Shown here piece after piece: positions 35,111 through 45,251 of a stretch of 64,000 bases of DNA. Every line of letters begins with the position of its first letter. Within the stretch, counting starts at the first letter, position 1. The position numbers and the translations under genes are program-made. The notes beneath the pieces are model-generated. The model was given only the letters and a program-made list of their open reading frames with translations. It made no database searches and had not been told where the DNA came from. The DNA comes from Clostridiales bacterium (lineage in GTDB: Bacteria; Bacillota; Clostridia; Christensenellales; Aristaeellaceae), in NCBI GenBank assembly GCA_015056205.1, contig SVGS01000006.1, positions 62,001 through 126,000 on the forward strand. The letters run 5' to 3'.

Positions 35111-36124
35111 ATGAGTTTGCTCGAAGTACGCGATCTGCACACCTCCTTCTTTACGTCGGCGGGCGAGGTCAAAGCCGTCAACGGGCTCAGCTTTTCCCTG
35201 GATGAGGGAAAGGTTCTGGGCATTGTGGGGGAGAGCGGTTCCGGAAAATCGGTAACGGCCTATTCCGTTCTGCAGATTCTGACCTATCCCGGAAAAATCG
35301 TTTCCGGTTCGATCAGGTTTAACGGCACGGAACTGGTGGGAAAGAGCGATGAGGAGATGCGGAAAATCCGCGGGAATAAAATTTCCATTATCTTTCAGGA
35401 CCCCATGACGTCGCTGAATCCCACCTATACGATCGGCCACCAGCTGATGGAGGCGATCCTGCTGCATACGGACCGGAACAGGCAGGAGGCCCGGGAGCGG
35501 GCGCTGGAAATGCTGCAGCTGGTGAATGTGAACGAGCCGAAGAAGCGGCTGGATCAGTATCCGTATGAGCTGTCCGGCGGAATGCGCCAGCGGGTGATGA
35601 TTGCCATGGCGCTGGCCTGCGAACCGGATATCCTGATCGCGGATGAACCGACGACCGCGCTGGATGTGACTATTCAGGCCCAGATTCTGGAGCTGATGCA
35701 GGATCTTCAGAAAAAACTGGGAATGGCGATTATTATGATCACGCATGATCTGGGCGTGGTGGCGCAGCTCTGCGACGAGGTGATTGTCATGTACGCCGGC
35801 TCCGTCTGCGAACGGGGAACGGCGGACGAGATTTTCTATCGTCCCGCCCACGAATATACCAAAGGGCTGATGCGTTCCATTCCCCGGGATGAAAACAACG
35901 GAATGCGCCTTCAGCCGATTACCGGGACTCCGATCGATCTGCTGAACCTGCCGGCGGGCTGTCCCTTCGCGCCCCGGTGCGACCGGGCAATGAAAATCTG
36001 CCTGCAGAGAAAAGCGGAGGAAATATGGGTCGGGGAGGATCATATTTCGGCCTGCTGGCTGAACGTGAAGGATCTTCAGGAGCGGGGAATTGACACTGCG
36101 GAAGGAGTCGGCCGGGATGAGTGA
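35111..36124 (+). CDS. oppD: Oligopeptide ABC transporter ATPase OppD
   Basis: A 337-residue ATPase that powers peptide uptake. Walker A is GESGSGKSV, the signature is LSGGMRQR and Walker B is [12 protein letters not shown]. The C-terminal oligopeptide-transporter region has [17 protein letters not shown], a cysteine cluster seen in this family and in some members linked to an iron-sulfur cluster. GAAAGGAGG precedes the ATG. Its last 8 bases overlap oppF. Confidence 0.95.
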   Translation: MSLLEVRDLHTSFFTSAGEVKAVNGLSFSLDEGKVLGIVGESGSGKSVTAYSVLQILTYPGKIVSGSIRFNGTELVGKSDEEMRKIRGNKISIIFQDPMTSLNPTYTIGHQLMEAILLHTDRNRQEARERALEMLQLVNVNEPKKRLDQYPYELSGGMRQRVMIAMALACEPDILIADEPTTALDVTIQAQILELMQDLQKKLGMAIIMITHDLGVVAQLCDEVIVMYAGSVCERGTADEIFYRPAHEYTKGLMRSIPRDENNGMRLQPITGTPIDLLNLPAGCPFAPRCDRAMKICLQRKAEEIWVGEDHISACWLNVKDLQERGIDTAEGVGRDE

Positions 36125-37097
36125 AAAAAGGTCGCTGGTGGAAGTAAAAGGCCTGAAGGAATACTTCGATATCAACGTCGGCTTTTTCAAGACGAAACCC
36201 CTGAAGGCAGTGGACGATGTTTCCTTCTCCATCCGCAAAGGGGAGACGCTCGGTCTGGTGGGGGAATCCGGCTGCGGCAAGACGACGGTCGGCCGGACGA
36301 TGCTGTATCTGTATCAGCCGACGGCAGGGGAAATCTACTTCGACGGCGAGAAAATAGAAGGAAAGGAATCCCTGAAGCGTTACCGGCGCAAGGCGCAGAT
36401 GGTTTTTCAGGATCCCTATTCCTCTCTGAATCCCCGGATGACGGTGGGGGATATCGTGGCGGAACCGCTGGACGTGCACCGGCTGTATCAGAACAAGACG
36501 GAACGGAACGAGCGGGTGATGCAGCTGCTGGATCTGGTCGGCCTGAACAGCGAGCATGCTTCCCGTTACGCGCATGAGTTTTCCGGCGGACAGCGGCAGC
36601 GGATCGGGATTGCCCGGGCGCTGGCGGTCAATCCGGAATTCATTGTCTGCGATGAACCGGTTTCCGCGCTGGATGTTTCCATTCAGGCCCAGGTGATCAA
36701 TATGTTTGACGATCTCCAGGACCGCCTGGGGCTGACCTATCTGTTTATCGCGCATGATCTGCTGGTGGTCCGCCATATTTCGGACCGGATCGCGGTCATG
36801 TATCTGGGCAAGATGGTGGAGCTTGCGGACGCGGAGGAGATTTATCATCATCCGCTGCATCCCTATTCACGGTCGCTTTTGAGCGCCGTGCCGCTGCCGG
36901 ATCCCCGGAAAGCCCGGGAGAACAAACGGATCGCGCTCTCCGGCGATATTCCCAGCCCGCTGAACGCTCCGTCCGGCTGTCCCTTCAGAACCCGCTGCCC
37001 GTACGCGGCGGAGATCTGCGGCCGGAGTATGCCGGAATTCAAAGAGGCGGAAAGCGGCCATTTTGTGGCCTGCCACCGCCTCGCGGAAATCGGCTGA
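36117..37097 (+). CDS. oppF: Oligopeptide ABC transporter ATPase OppF
   Basis: A 326-residue partner ATPase. Walker A is GESGCGKTT, the signature is FSGGQRQR and Walker B is [12 protein letters not shown]. The C-terminal Cys pattern [16 protein letters not shown] is present. The ATG at 36117 has GGAAGGAG upstream; the 8-base overlap with oppD suggests coupled translation. Dimerises with OppD in the family. Confidence 0.95.
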   Translation: MSEKRSLVEVKGLKEYFDINVGFFKTKPLKAVDDVSFSIRKGETLGLVGESGCGKTTVGRTMLYLYQPTAGEIYFDGEKIEGKESLKRYRRKAQMVFQDPYSSLNPRMTVGDIVAEPLDVHRLYQNKTERNERVMQLLDLVGLNSEHASRYAHEFSGGQRQRIGIARALAVNPEFIVCDEPVSALDVSIQAQVINMFDDLQDRLGLTYLFIAHDLLVVRHISDRIAVMYLGKMVELADAEEIYHHPLHPYSRSLLSAVPLPDPRKARENKRIALSGDIPSPLNAPSGCPFRTRCPYAAEICGRSMPEFKEAESGHFVACHRLAEIG

Positions 37098-37109
37098 CCT
37101 GGTTCATTG

Positions 37110-37125
37110 ATACGGGAAACCGTAT
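37110..37125 (+). repeat. Short hairpin with a GAAA tetraloop before oppA
   Basis: ATACGG (37110-37115), GAAA and CCGTAT (37120-37125) form a compact RNA hairpin between oppF and oppA. It has no T-run, so it is more likely an mRNA-processing or stability element than a terminator. Confidence 0.45.
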
Positions 37126-37158
37126 TATATGATAATATTTATGAAGGAGGAAACCCTC

Positions 37159-38931
37159 ATGAAAAAGCTTTTGGCTCTTGTGCTTGCTCTGACCATGGTG
37201 ATGGGTCTGTTCTCCTTTGCCTCCGCGGAAGCGGAAGGCAAGGTGATCAGCATGTTCCTGGGCGGCGGCACCCCCCTGTCCATGGATCCGGCGCTGAACA
37301 GCGCTTCCGCCGGTTCCAACATCATCCGTTCCGCTTTCGCGGGACTGACCGGCTTCCAGTTCAACGCTCAGGGAGAACCGGAAATGACCCCCGAACTGGC
37401 GGAATCCGTCACGGTTTCCGATGACGGCCTGACCTATACCTTCGTCCTGCGGGAAGGCCTGAAATGGTCTGACGGCGCCGACTGCACGGCTTCCCAGATC
37501 AAGGCTTCCTGGGAGCGGGCCGCCTCTGCCGAGCTGGGCGCGGACTACGGCTTCCTGTACGATGTGATCTCCCGGAAGGAAGACGGCTCCCTGAATATCG
37601 ATGTGGATGACGCCGCCCGTACCTTCGTGGTGCATCTGCCCCAGCCCTGCGCCTACTTCCTGGATCTGTGCGCGTTTGTTCCCTTCTATCCGGTGCGGGT
37701 GGATCTGGCGGACAACGAGGGCATCTGGGCGACCAAGCCGGAAAGCTATGTCGGCCTGGGCGCTTTCAGAATGACGGAATACTCCGTGGACGACAAGATC
37801 GTGTTCGAAAAGAACCCCTACTACTGGAACGCGGACGCGGTGAAGCTGAGCGGTCTGGTATTCTATCTGTCCGAGGACAATACGGCCATCCTGACGGCCT
37901 ATGAGAACAACACGGTGGAATATATCCAGTCCATCGCTTCTTCTGAATTCGACCGGCTGAACGCCGCCTATCCCGGCGAACTGCAGTTCTTCCCGACGCA
38001 GGGTACCTACTATGTTCTGTTCAATGTTTACAAAGATCTGAGCCCCTCGGTCAAGCAGCTGACCGTGCAGGAGCAGAGCAAGGCCCGCTTCGCGCTGGGA
38101 CAGCTGATCAACCGCTATGAAGTGGTGACCTACGTGACCAAGGGCGGCGAAGTTGCGGCAAACGGTTTCTTCCCGGTCGGACTGTCCGACGGCCTGCACA
38201 GCGACGTCCGCGCCGCGGAAGGCTATGGTGTATGGTATACCGGAACCAACGAAATGTCCGACGTGAATCCCGATCTGACCAAGGATCAGGTTGAAGCGCT
38301 GCAGACGCTGGTGGATCTGGGCTATCCCTATACCGGAACCATCGAGGGCGGAGACATTACCTTCACCGATTTCCCCGCCATCGAATTTGCTTTCAACAAC
38401 AGCGGCAACAACGCGGCCATCATCCAGTATGTGCAGGAGACCTGGAACCGCTTCGGCATCACCGGCGTGGTGAACCAGGAAGCCTGGGCGACGCTGCAGT
38501 CCAAGCTGAAGGCCGGCGACGCGGAAGCGGCCCGGATGGGTTGGATCGCGGACTTTAATGACGTCGTGAACTTCCTGGAGATCTTCATCTCCGCTTCCGG
38601 CAACAACTATCCGCGGCTGGGCCGTGACATCGGCGACTACAAGCGGAACAGCGAAGTGACCAAGGATGCCGGCAAGGGCGCCTACTGGGGCGAAAACGGA
38701 GACAAGACCTGGGCCGAAGCGTATGACGCCCTGGTGGATGCCGTGAAGGCCGCCACCGATCCGATCGAGCGCGCGAAGCTGGCTGCGGAAGCCGAAAAGA
38801 TCCTGATGGCTACCGGCAGTGTAAGCCCGATTTACTACTACACCACCGCGCAGATGCTGAAGCCGAACGTCCACAACGTGATTCGTCTGGCGACCGGCGA
38901 CGTCATCTGGACCTATGCCGATAAGGACTGA
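37159..38931 (+). CDS. oppA: Oligopeptide-binding protein OppA
   Basis: A 590-residue family-5 solute-binding protein for peptides. The signal peptide (MKKLLALVLALTMVMG) ends in FASAEA with no lipobox Cys. Family traits are MDPALNSASAGSNI, DDGLTYTFVLREGLKWSDG and the C-terminal VSPIYYYTTAQML. The ATG at 37159 has AAGGAGG upstream; an earlier in-frame ATG at 37129 does not. Its place as the last gene of the operon is the reverse of the second system. Confidence 0.93.
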   Translation: MKKLLALVLALTMVMGLFSFASAEAEGKVISMFLGGGTPLSMDPALNSASAGSNIIRSAFAGLTGFQFNAQGEPEMTPELAESVTVSDDGLTYTFVLREGLKWSDGADCTASQIKASWERAASAELGADYGFLYDVISRKEDGSLNIDVDDAARTFVVHLPQPCAYFLDLCAFVPFYPVRVDLADNEGIWATKPESYVGLGAFRMTEYSVDDKIVFEKNPYYWNADAVKLSGLVFYLSEDNTAILTAYENNTVEYIQSIASSEFDRLNAAYPGELQFFPTQGTYYVLFNVYKDLSPSVKQLTVQEQSKARFALGQLINRYEVVTYVTKGGEVAANGFFPVGLSDGLHSDVRAAEGYGVWYTGTNEMSDVNPDLTKDQVEALQTLVDLGYPYTGTIEGGDITFTDFPAIEFAFNNSGNNAAIIQYVQETWNRFGITGVVNQEAWATLQSKLKAGDAEAARMGWIADFNDVVNFLEIFISASGNNYPRLGRDIGDYKRNSEVTKDAGKGAYWGENGDKTWAEAYDALVDAVKAATDPIERAKLAAEAEKILMATGSVSPIYYYTTAQMLKPNVHNVIRLATGDVIWTYADKD

Positions 38932-38980
38932 GTCTGAATTCCCAAAACCGTTGCCTGAGCCGGAGGGCTGAAGCGACCGG

Positions 38981-39017
38981 GCGGGGCTGCTGTACAGGCG
39001 GCCTCGCTTTTTCTTTT
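38981..39017 (+). terminator. Terminator of the first oligopeptide operon
   Basis: GCGGGGC (38981-38987) pairs with GCCTCGC (39001-39007), with one G-T pair, followed by TTTTTCTTTT. Confidence 0.7.
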
Positions 39018-39145
39018 GCCGGCACAGCCGGCGCGCCGGCCGGCCCCGGTTTTCGCTGCCGGCGGAAACTTCGGAAAGAGACGGCAGGAGAATGAAGGGC
39101 CGCATCGAAAAAGATGGAAGGGATAATAAAAAGGAGGAAAAAGCC

Positions 39146-40612
39146 ATGCCCTGCACAACGGTTCTGGTTGGCGCGAAGGCCAGCCATGACGGATCCACCA
39201 TGATCGCCCGGACGGACGACGGACACTATGATGTCAAAAAACTGATTGTGGTTCAGCCGAAAGACCAACCGAAACGATACAAAAGCGTGATTTCCCGCGC
39301 GGAGATTCCGCTGCCGGAGAATCCCATGCGCTATACGGCCTGCCCCAATGTGGACCGGATGAGGGAGGGAATCTGGGCGGCGACGGGAATCAACGAGGCG
39401 AACGTGGGCATGACGGCCACGGAAACGATTACTACCAATGCCCGGGTGCTGGCGGCGGATCCGCCGGTGGTGTACAGGAAGGCGAAAGGACGGTTGGAAA
39501 AGGCGGTTCCCGGCGGAATCGGGGAAGAGGATTTCGTGGTGCTGGTTCTGCCCTATATTCGCAGCGCGCGGGAGGGCGTGCTGCGCCTGGCGGAGCTGCT
39601 GGAACGGTACGGCACCTATGAGTCCAACGGGATCGCCTTCAATGACGAGAAGGAAGTATGGTGGATGGAAACCATCGGCGGCCATCACTGGATCGCCCGG
39701 AAGGTTCCGGATGACCGGGTGGTGATCGCGCCGAATCAGTTTGCCATGGACGAATTTGATCTGCAGGATGCCTTCGGAGAGAAAAAGGAGAATCTCTGCA
39801 GCGCGGATCTGCGCGGGTTTATCGCGGAGAACCGCCTGGATCTGAATCAGGACGGGAAATTCAATCCCCGGGCGGTTTTCGGCAGCCGGAGAGATATGGA
39901 CCATATTTACAATACGCCCAGGGCCTGGTTCATGGGCCGGTATCTGGCGCCGAAAACCTGGCGGTGGGACGGCCCGGAGGCGGACTTTACTCCGGAGAGC
40001 GACGATATTCCCTGGAGCATCCGGCCGGAGAGAAAGGTGACGGCGGAGGATGTGAAATATCTTCTTTCCGGCCATTATCAGGGGACGCCCTATAATCCCT
40101 ATACGGCGCAGAATACCGGGGTGCGGGGAAAGTACCGCTCCATCGGGATCAACCGGACGGGGGTTACCTCAATCTGCCAGATCCGGCCTTACGCGCCGGA
40201 AAAGATCCGGGGCGTGGAATGGATCTGCTTCGGATCCACGACGTTCTCCGCCATGCTGCCGGTGTATACCAACGTGCCGAAAATGCCGGCTTACCTGAGC
40301 CGGGTGACGATGAACGCCTCCACGGAGGATTTCTACTGGGCCAGCCGGATGATCGGCGCGCTGGCGGATCCGCATTTCTCCGCGGCCGTTCAGCAGATCG
40401 ACCGGTATCAGGAGGCTGTGGCCTTCCGGGGAAGGCAGCTGATTCTGGAATATGACCGGAAGATCGCCGAAACCGGAGATCTCCGTCTGGCGGAGGAAGC
40501 GAACGAAAAGCTGAGCGCGATGGCGAAGGAAGAGACGGGAAAAGCGCTGAACAATGTCCTGCAGACCGCCAGTGAAAAGATGAAAAACGGTTACAGTCTG
40601 GCGGACAACTGA
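39146..40612 (+). CDS. C69-family dipeptidase (PepD-like)
   Basis: A 488-residue N-terminal-nucleophile peptidase that splits dipeptides. The start gives MPCTTVLVGAKASHDGS, in which Cys3 should become the nucleophile after N-terminal trimming, as in PepD. The TMIARTDD and NPRAVFGSRRD regions are also typical. The ATG at 39146 is set by AAGGAGG and by the need for a near-terminal Cys; an earlier start at 39092 would bury it. No signal peptide, so it acts in the cytoplasm on peptides brought in by the flanking Opp systems. Confidence 0.9.
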   Translation: MPCTTVLVGAKASHDGSTMIARTDDGHYDVKKLIVVQPKDQPKRYKSVISRAEIPLPENPMRYTACPNVDRMREGIWAATGINEANVGMTATETITTNARVLAADPPVVYRKAKGRLEKAVPGGIGEEDFVVLVLPYIRSAREGVLRLAELLERYGTYESNGIAFNDEKEVWWMETIGGHHWIARKVPDDRVVIAPNQFAMDEFDLQDAFGEKKENLCSADLRGFIAENRLDLNQDGKFNPRAVFGSRRDMDHIYNTPRAWFMGRYLAPKTWRWDGPEADFTPESDDIPWSIRPERKVTAEDVKYLLSGHYQGTPYNPYTAQNTGVRGKYRSIGINRTGVTSICQIRPYAPEKIRGVEWICFGSTTFSAMLPVYTNVPKMPAYLSRVTMNASTEDFYWASRMIGALADPHFSAAVQQIDRYQEAVAFRGRQLILEYDRKIAETGDLRLAEEANEKLSAMAKEETGKALNNVLQTASEKMKNGYSLADN

Positions 40613-40643
40613 GGCGCGGCGAAAATCCGGGTCAATCCGGGGC

Positions 40644-40672
40644 TTGACTTTTCCGGAGCGGAGCAATATCAT
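40644..40672 (+). promoter_or_regulatory. Promoter of the second oligopeptide operon
   Basis: TTGACT (40644-40649), a 17-base spacer and TATCAT (40667-40672), about 70 bases before the ATG. Confidence 0.65.
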
Positions 40673-40743
40673 TATATAAACCCTTTTTCGCGGGGCGCTT
40701 ATCATACGGTCCCGCGGGAAAAATCTACAAGGAGGCATCCTAA

Positions 40744-42702
40744 ATGAAAAAACTTTTGGCTCTGGTTCTTTCTCTGTCCATGCTGCTGGGCATGGCAGGC
40801 GCTCTGGCGGAGGGCGCGGCCTATACCGGCCCCGACACCTATTCCATGATCGACACCTTTGACATCACCACGCTGGACTATGTTTACAACAACAAGTCCT
40901 CCAACGGCGACTACATCAGCAACTTCATCGAAGGCCTGCTGACCCAGGACAGCCACGGCGCCCTGATCGCCGGTATGGCGACTGAGTGGGCTCCCAACGC
41001 GGACGCTTCCGAGTGGACCTTCACCATCCGTGATGACGCGGTATGGTCCACCTCCAACGGCGAAGAGTATGAGAAAGTGACTGCCGAAGACTTTGTGACC
41101 GGTCTGAAGCATGCCGCGGATTCCAAGTCCGAAACCCTCGGCCTGGTGGCTGACCTGATCGTCGGTCTGCGCGCCTACTCCGAAGGCACCGGCACCTGGG
41201 AAGACGTCGGCGTGAAGGCGGACGGCAACAAGCTGACCTACACCCTGACCGGCCCCTGCGGCTACTTCGACGGCATGACCACCTACTCCATCCTGTTCCC
41301 GATCAACGCTGAATTCCTGGAATCCCAGGGCGATCAGTTCGGCGCTGTGAAGCCCGACTCCATCCTGTACAACGGCTGCTACATCCTGAGCTCCCTCGTT
41401 CCCGCTCAGGAAGTCCGTTTCGATGCCAACCCCAACTACTATGACAAGGCCAATGTCTTTGTGCAGCACGTTGTGGTCAGCTACACCGACGGTCAGGATC
41501 CCGCCCAGAACTTCAACATGTTCAAGAACGGCGAAGTGACCAAGACCACCGTCAACCAGGCGCTGCCGCAGGTGAAGGCCGACGCGGACAACCTGTATCC
41601 CGACAAGCAGTATAAGGACATCACCACCGCGACCTCTTACTGGGGCGCTTTCAACTGGGATCGCCGGATGTACAATCTGTACAACGACACTTCCGTGTCC
41701 ACCACCAGCAAGACCACGGACGCTCAGAAGGCTGACACCAAGAACGCGATTCTGAATGCCAACTTCCGCCGTGCCGTGTACGCCGCCTATTCCGCTCATG
41801 CTGTGGAAGCCATCACCCGCGGCGAAGAACTGGCGGACGACGTGATCCGGAACACCCTGGTTCCCTACACCTTCGCCACCACGACGGACGGCCGTTCCTA
41901 CGGCTCCATCCTGACGAAGTATGTTGAGGAACTGATTCCCGAATTCGCCGGCATCAACCTGAACGACGGTCAGGATGCCTGGTACAAGCCCGAGCTGGCC
42001 AAGACCTTTGCCGCGAAGGCCAAGGAAGAGCTGGGCTCCACGGTTAACGAGTGGCCGGTTCATCTGGACGTTCCGGTATACGCCGCCAACGAAAACCAGA
42101 AGAACATGCAGCTGGCGATGAAGAAGTCCATCGAAGACGCCATCGGCGACTATGTGGTGATTGACCTCCAGATGCTGGAAGGCAACTCCTCCGTGTACTA
42201 CTCCGCGTTCTACAACCAGCCCGACGGCGTGTCCAACTCCATCGACCTGGTGTTCGGCGCCGGCTGGGGTCCCGACTACGGCGATCCGCTGACCTACATC
42301 CACTGCTTCGACATTCATGACGGCGACATGCTGAACTACTCCGGCATCAACTACGAGAGCCAGGGCCAGGATGACGAGCAGAAGCTCGTTCTGAAGGCCA
42401 TGGGTCTGGAAGACATTCAGGCTGTTGTGGAACAGGCGAAGGCTGCCGTCGGCGACGAGCGCATCGAACTGTTCGCCAAGGCTGAAGCCATGCTGCTGAC
42501 CGGCGGTATCCTCCGTCCCTACAGCACCAGAGGCGCTGCGCTGACCATTGCCAAGATCAAGCCCTTCACCGCTGCTTACGGTCTGTATGGTCAGGCGGCT
42601 TACAACGCGGTTCCTTACTTCAAGTACATGCAGCTGACGGAAGAACCCGTGACCGCTGCGGAATTTGAAGCCGCGAAGGAAGCCTGGCTGGCCGGAAAAT
42701 AA
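40744..42702 (+). CDS. oppA: Oligopeptide-binding protein (AmiA/OppA type)
   Basis: A 652-residue exported binding protein, close to the size of pneumococcal AmiA. The signal peptide MKKLLALVLSLSMLLG ends near GALAEG with no lipobox Cys. The mature protein begins with the DTYSMIDTFDITTLDYV pattern of the family and is rich in Tyr/Trp. AAGGAGG precedes the ATG. It leads the operon and is separated from the permease by a hairpin, which fits higher expression of the binding protein. Confidence 0.92.
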   Translation: MKKLLALVLSLSMLLGMAGALAEGAAYTGPDTYSMIDTFDITTLDYVYNNKSSNGDYISNFIEGLLTQDSHGALIAGMATEWAPNADASEWTFTIRDDAVWSTSNGEEYEKVTAEDFVTGLKHAADSKSETLGLVADLIVGLRAYSEGTGTWEDVGVKADGNKLTYTLTGPCGYFDGMTTYSILFPINAEFLESQGDQFGAVKPDSILYNGCYILSSLVPAQEVRFDANPNYYDKANVFVQHVVVSYTDGQDPAQNFNMFKNGEVTKTTVNQALPQVKADADNLYPDKQYKDITTATSYWGAFNWDRRMYNLYNDTSVSTTSKTTDAQKADTKNAILNANFRRAVYAAYSAHAVEAITRGEELADDVIRNTLVPYTFATTTDGRSYGSILTKYVEELIPEFAGINLNDGQDAWYKPELAKTFAAKAKEELGSTVNEWPVHLDVPVYAANENQKNMQLAMKKSIEDAIGDYVVIDLQMLEGNSSVYYSAFYNQPDGVSNSIDLVFGAGWGPDYGDPLTYIHCFDIHDGDMLNYSGINYESQGQDDEQKLVLKAMGLEDIQAVVEQAKAAVGDERIELFAKAEAMLLTGGILRPYSTRGAALTIAKIKPFTAAYGLYGQAAYNAVPYFKYMQLTEEPVTAAEFEAAKEAWLAGK

Positions 42703-42743
42703 TCCGGACGAATATCTGTCGGTTATCCATCATGAAATGAAAG

Positions 42744-42779
42744 GGGAGAGCCGGAAGGGAAACCTCTGGCTCTCCCTTG
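42744..42779 (+). terminator. Attenuator between binding-protein and permease genes
   Basis: GGGAGAGCC (42744-42752) and GGCTCTCCC (42768-42776) form a 9-bp stem followed by TTGTCTTT. It probably lets only part of the transcripts continue into the permease genes. Confidence 0.75.
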
Positions 42780-42799
42780 TCTTTATAGAGGTGGTCCTG

Positions 42800-44299
42800 T
42801 TGAAGAGTGGGTATATCTGGAGACGGCTCCTGCGGTCGCTGATCTCGATTTTTATTATCATGCTGATCGTGTTTACCATGGTTTATTCCCTGGTGCCGCG
42901 TGAAAACATCTTTTTTGAGGACAGCACGTACCGCAAGCTGAGCAGCAAATCCGACGACAAAACCGAATACGTGTATTCGACCTGGGAAAAGCTGGGTTAT
43001 CTGGATTACGTCCGGATCAATGATTACTGCCTGGAAAAGTATGAGGCGGGCAGTGAGCAGATGACGGAGGCTGTGAAGCCGGACTCCCAGGAAAGCAGGG
43101 ATTTTGTCGCGGAGTACACCGCCAAGGGGTATACCGTGGAGCAGTATCTGCAAAGCGGCAGGTATTTCGCCTATAAGGATGTCCCCGTGATCAACAGGAT
43201 GCTGAGCTGGCTCGGCAATCTGATTTCCATTGATACCCCCTGGGCCGTGAAGGATCCGGGAAATCCGGATCTGCAGCGGGGTCTGCATTTCGGGACCACG
43301 CCCACCGGCGGATGGGCCCTGATCGGCAGCGGCACCAATTACAAATACCAGATCTATACGGACAGCCATTTCCCCTTTATCCATCAGAACTTTATCCGTC
43401 TGAATTTCGGAACCTCCTACCCCACCTATCAGGGGCTGGAAGTTCTGTCTGTGCTGTTCCAGCCGCAGGGAACAGAAGTCAAACGCCACGTGACCTTTGA
43501 CACAGGTTACGAGGCGGATTCCGGCATCAATTTCGGCACCCTTCGCTACAAGCCGGTGCTGGACCGGATGGACCGGAAAAAATTCAATGACAATTACGCC
43601 AGCTATGACGTGTTCCGGAGCCAGCCCTCCATGATCGGAACCTCCTTTATCATGGGCTTCCTGGCGATGGCGCTGGCCTACGCGGTCGGCCTTCCGGTCG
43701 GCCTGCTGATGGCCCGCAAAAAAGATAAGCTTGCAGACAAGCTGGGTATGGTATACATCATCTTTATCATTGCCGTACCGTCCCTGGCCTATATATATCT
43801 GTTCCGTTATATCGGAACCACGGTTTTCAGCCTGCCGTCCGTCTTTACCACCTACGGTCCGGAGGATCTCCGCAGCTGGGTTCTGCCGGTGATCTCCCTG
43901 GCGCTGCCGTCGATTGCCAGCCTGATGCTGTGGACCCGGCGGTACGTGGTGGATCAGATGAATTCGGACTATGTCAAGTTTGCCAAGTCCAAGGGTCTGA
44001 ACCAGCGGGAAATCTTCCGCAATCACATTTTCAAAAACGCGATCATCCCGATCGCCCAGGGGATTCCCGCGTCGCTGGCCGGATGTATCACGGGAGCGAT
44101 TATCACGGAATCCATTTACTCCGTCGGCGGCATGGGCAAAATGCTGCCGAACGCGATCAATCAGTACAACAACGTCATGATCATCGCGCTGGCCTTCCTT
44201 TTCTCCAGCGTATCGGTGCTGTCGGTTCTCGCCGGTGATATTGTGCTGACAAAGGTGGATCCCCGGATTTCGCTCAGCGAGAAAGCAGGGAGGTCATAA
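42800..44299 (+). CDS. oppB: Oligopeptide permease with large extracellular insert (AmiC type)
   Basis: A 499-residue permease, much longer than the usual 310 of OppB but matching the AmiC subgroup (about 500). The first helix (RSLISIFIIMLIVFTMVYSL) is followed by a roughly 250-residue extracytoplasmic region, then by the remaining five helices. The FAKSKGLNQREIFRNHIFKN loop docks the ATPase. The TTG at 42800 is chosen because AGAGGTGG ends just before it and all codons upstream run through the attenuator. The stop overlaps the next start as TAATG. Confidence 0.88.
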   Translation: MKSGYIWRRLLRSLISIFIIMLIVFTMVYSLVPRENIFFEDSTYRKLSSKSDDKTEYVYSTWEKLGYLDYVRINDYCLEKYEAGSEQMTEAVKPDSQESRDFVAEYTAKGYTVEQYLQSGRYFAYKDVPVINRMLSWLGNLISIDTPWAVKDPGNPDLQRGLHFGTTPTGGWALIGSGTNYKYQIYTDSHFPFIHQNFIRLNFGTSYPTYQGLEVLSVLFQPQGTEVKRHVTFDTGYEADSGINFGTLRYKPVLDRMDRKKFNDNYASYDVFRSQPSMIGTSFIMGFLAMALAYAVGLPVGLLMARKKDKLADKLGMVYIIFIIAVPSLAYIYLFRYIGTTVFSLPSVFTTYGPEDLRSWVLPVISLALPSIASLMLWTRRYVVDQMNSDYVKFAKSKGLNQREIFRNHIFKNAIIPIAQGIPASLAGCITGAIITESIYSVGGMGKMLPNAINQYNNVMIIALAFLFSSVSVLSVLAGDIVLTKVDPRISLSEKAGRS

Positions 44300-45240
44300 T
44301 GGATATTCGCAAGACAAAGATTCAGGACGTGAATCTGTTTGAGTTCGCTGATTTTGATGAACTGAAATCCGAACATATCGCCGCGCCGCGCTATTCCTAC
44401 TGGAAATCCGTCTGGCGGACCTTCTTCCGGAACAAGTTTACGGTCGCCGTCGCGGTCCTGCTCCTGCTGATCATCGGCTTCGCCCTGATCCAGCCCATGT
44501 ATTCCGGCTACAGCCCCATTGATACGCCCAATATCAACACGCCGGAGATGAAGTTCCAGCAGCCCAGCGCGCAGCACATCTTCGGTACGGATCACGTGGG
44601 CAACGAGGTCTTTGACGCGGTATGGGCCGGCGCCCGGAACTCCATTATCATCAGCTTTGTCTGTACGGCGCTGAATATGCTGATCGGCATTCCCATCGGC
44701 GCCCTGTGGGGATTCTCCAAGAAGATGGACCGGTGGATGATTGAGGTTTACAATATCATCTCCAACATCCCCTTCCTGCTGCTGGCGATGATCCTGTCCT
44801 ATGTGCTGGGGGCCGGCATGCAGTCCCTGATCATTACCATGACCTGTACGGAATGGATCTTTGTCGCCTATTTTATCCGGACGCAGGTCATGATCATCCG
44901 GGACCGGGAGTACAATATGGCTTCCAAATGCCTGGGAACCCGGACCTGGACGATGATCATCAAGAATATCCTTCCGTATCTGATCTCCGTGATTATGACC
45001 TATGTATCCCGGCAGATCCCGTCCCTGATCTCCTACGAAGTGTTCCTTTCCTACATGGGACTGGGCCTCGGCACCACCAACGCCTCTCTGGGCCGGACCA
45101 TTTCCCTTTATACTTCCTATATGACCGGATATCCCCACCTGTTCTGGATTCCTGTCGGTGTACTGGCGCTGATTTCCATCTCCCTGTACATCGTTGGGCA
45201 GAAACTGGCGGACGCCGCTGATCCGCGGACACATGTTTAA
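44299..45240 (+). CDS. oppC: Oligopeptide permease OppC (AmiD type)
   Basis: A 313-residue partner permease. HIFGTDHVGNEVFDAVWAG and MASKCLGTRTWTMIIKN are the expected OppC/AmiD motifs. GGGAGG precedes the ATG, which overlaps the previous stop by one base, so translation is coupled. Six hydrophobic segments are seen. Confidence 0.93.
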   Translation: MDIRKTKIQDVNLFEFADFDELKSEHIAAPRYSYWKSVWRTFFRNKFTVAVAVLLLLIIGFALIQPMYSGYSPIDTPNINTPEMKFQQPSAQHIFGTDHVGNEVFDAVWAGARNSIIISFVCTALNMLIGIPIGALWGFSKKMDRWMIEVYNIISNIPFLLLAMILSYVLGAGMQSLIITMTCTEWIFVAYFIRTQVMIIRDREYNMASKCLGTRTWTMIIKNILPYLISVIMTYVSRQIPSLISYEVFLSYMGLGLGTTNASLGRTISLYTSYMTGYPHLFWIPVGVLALISISLYIVGQKLADAADPRTHV

Positions 45241-45251
45241 GAGGTATCATC

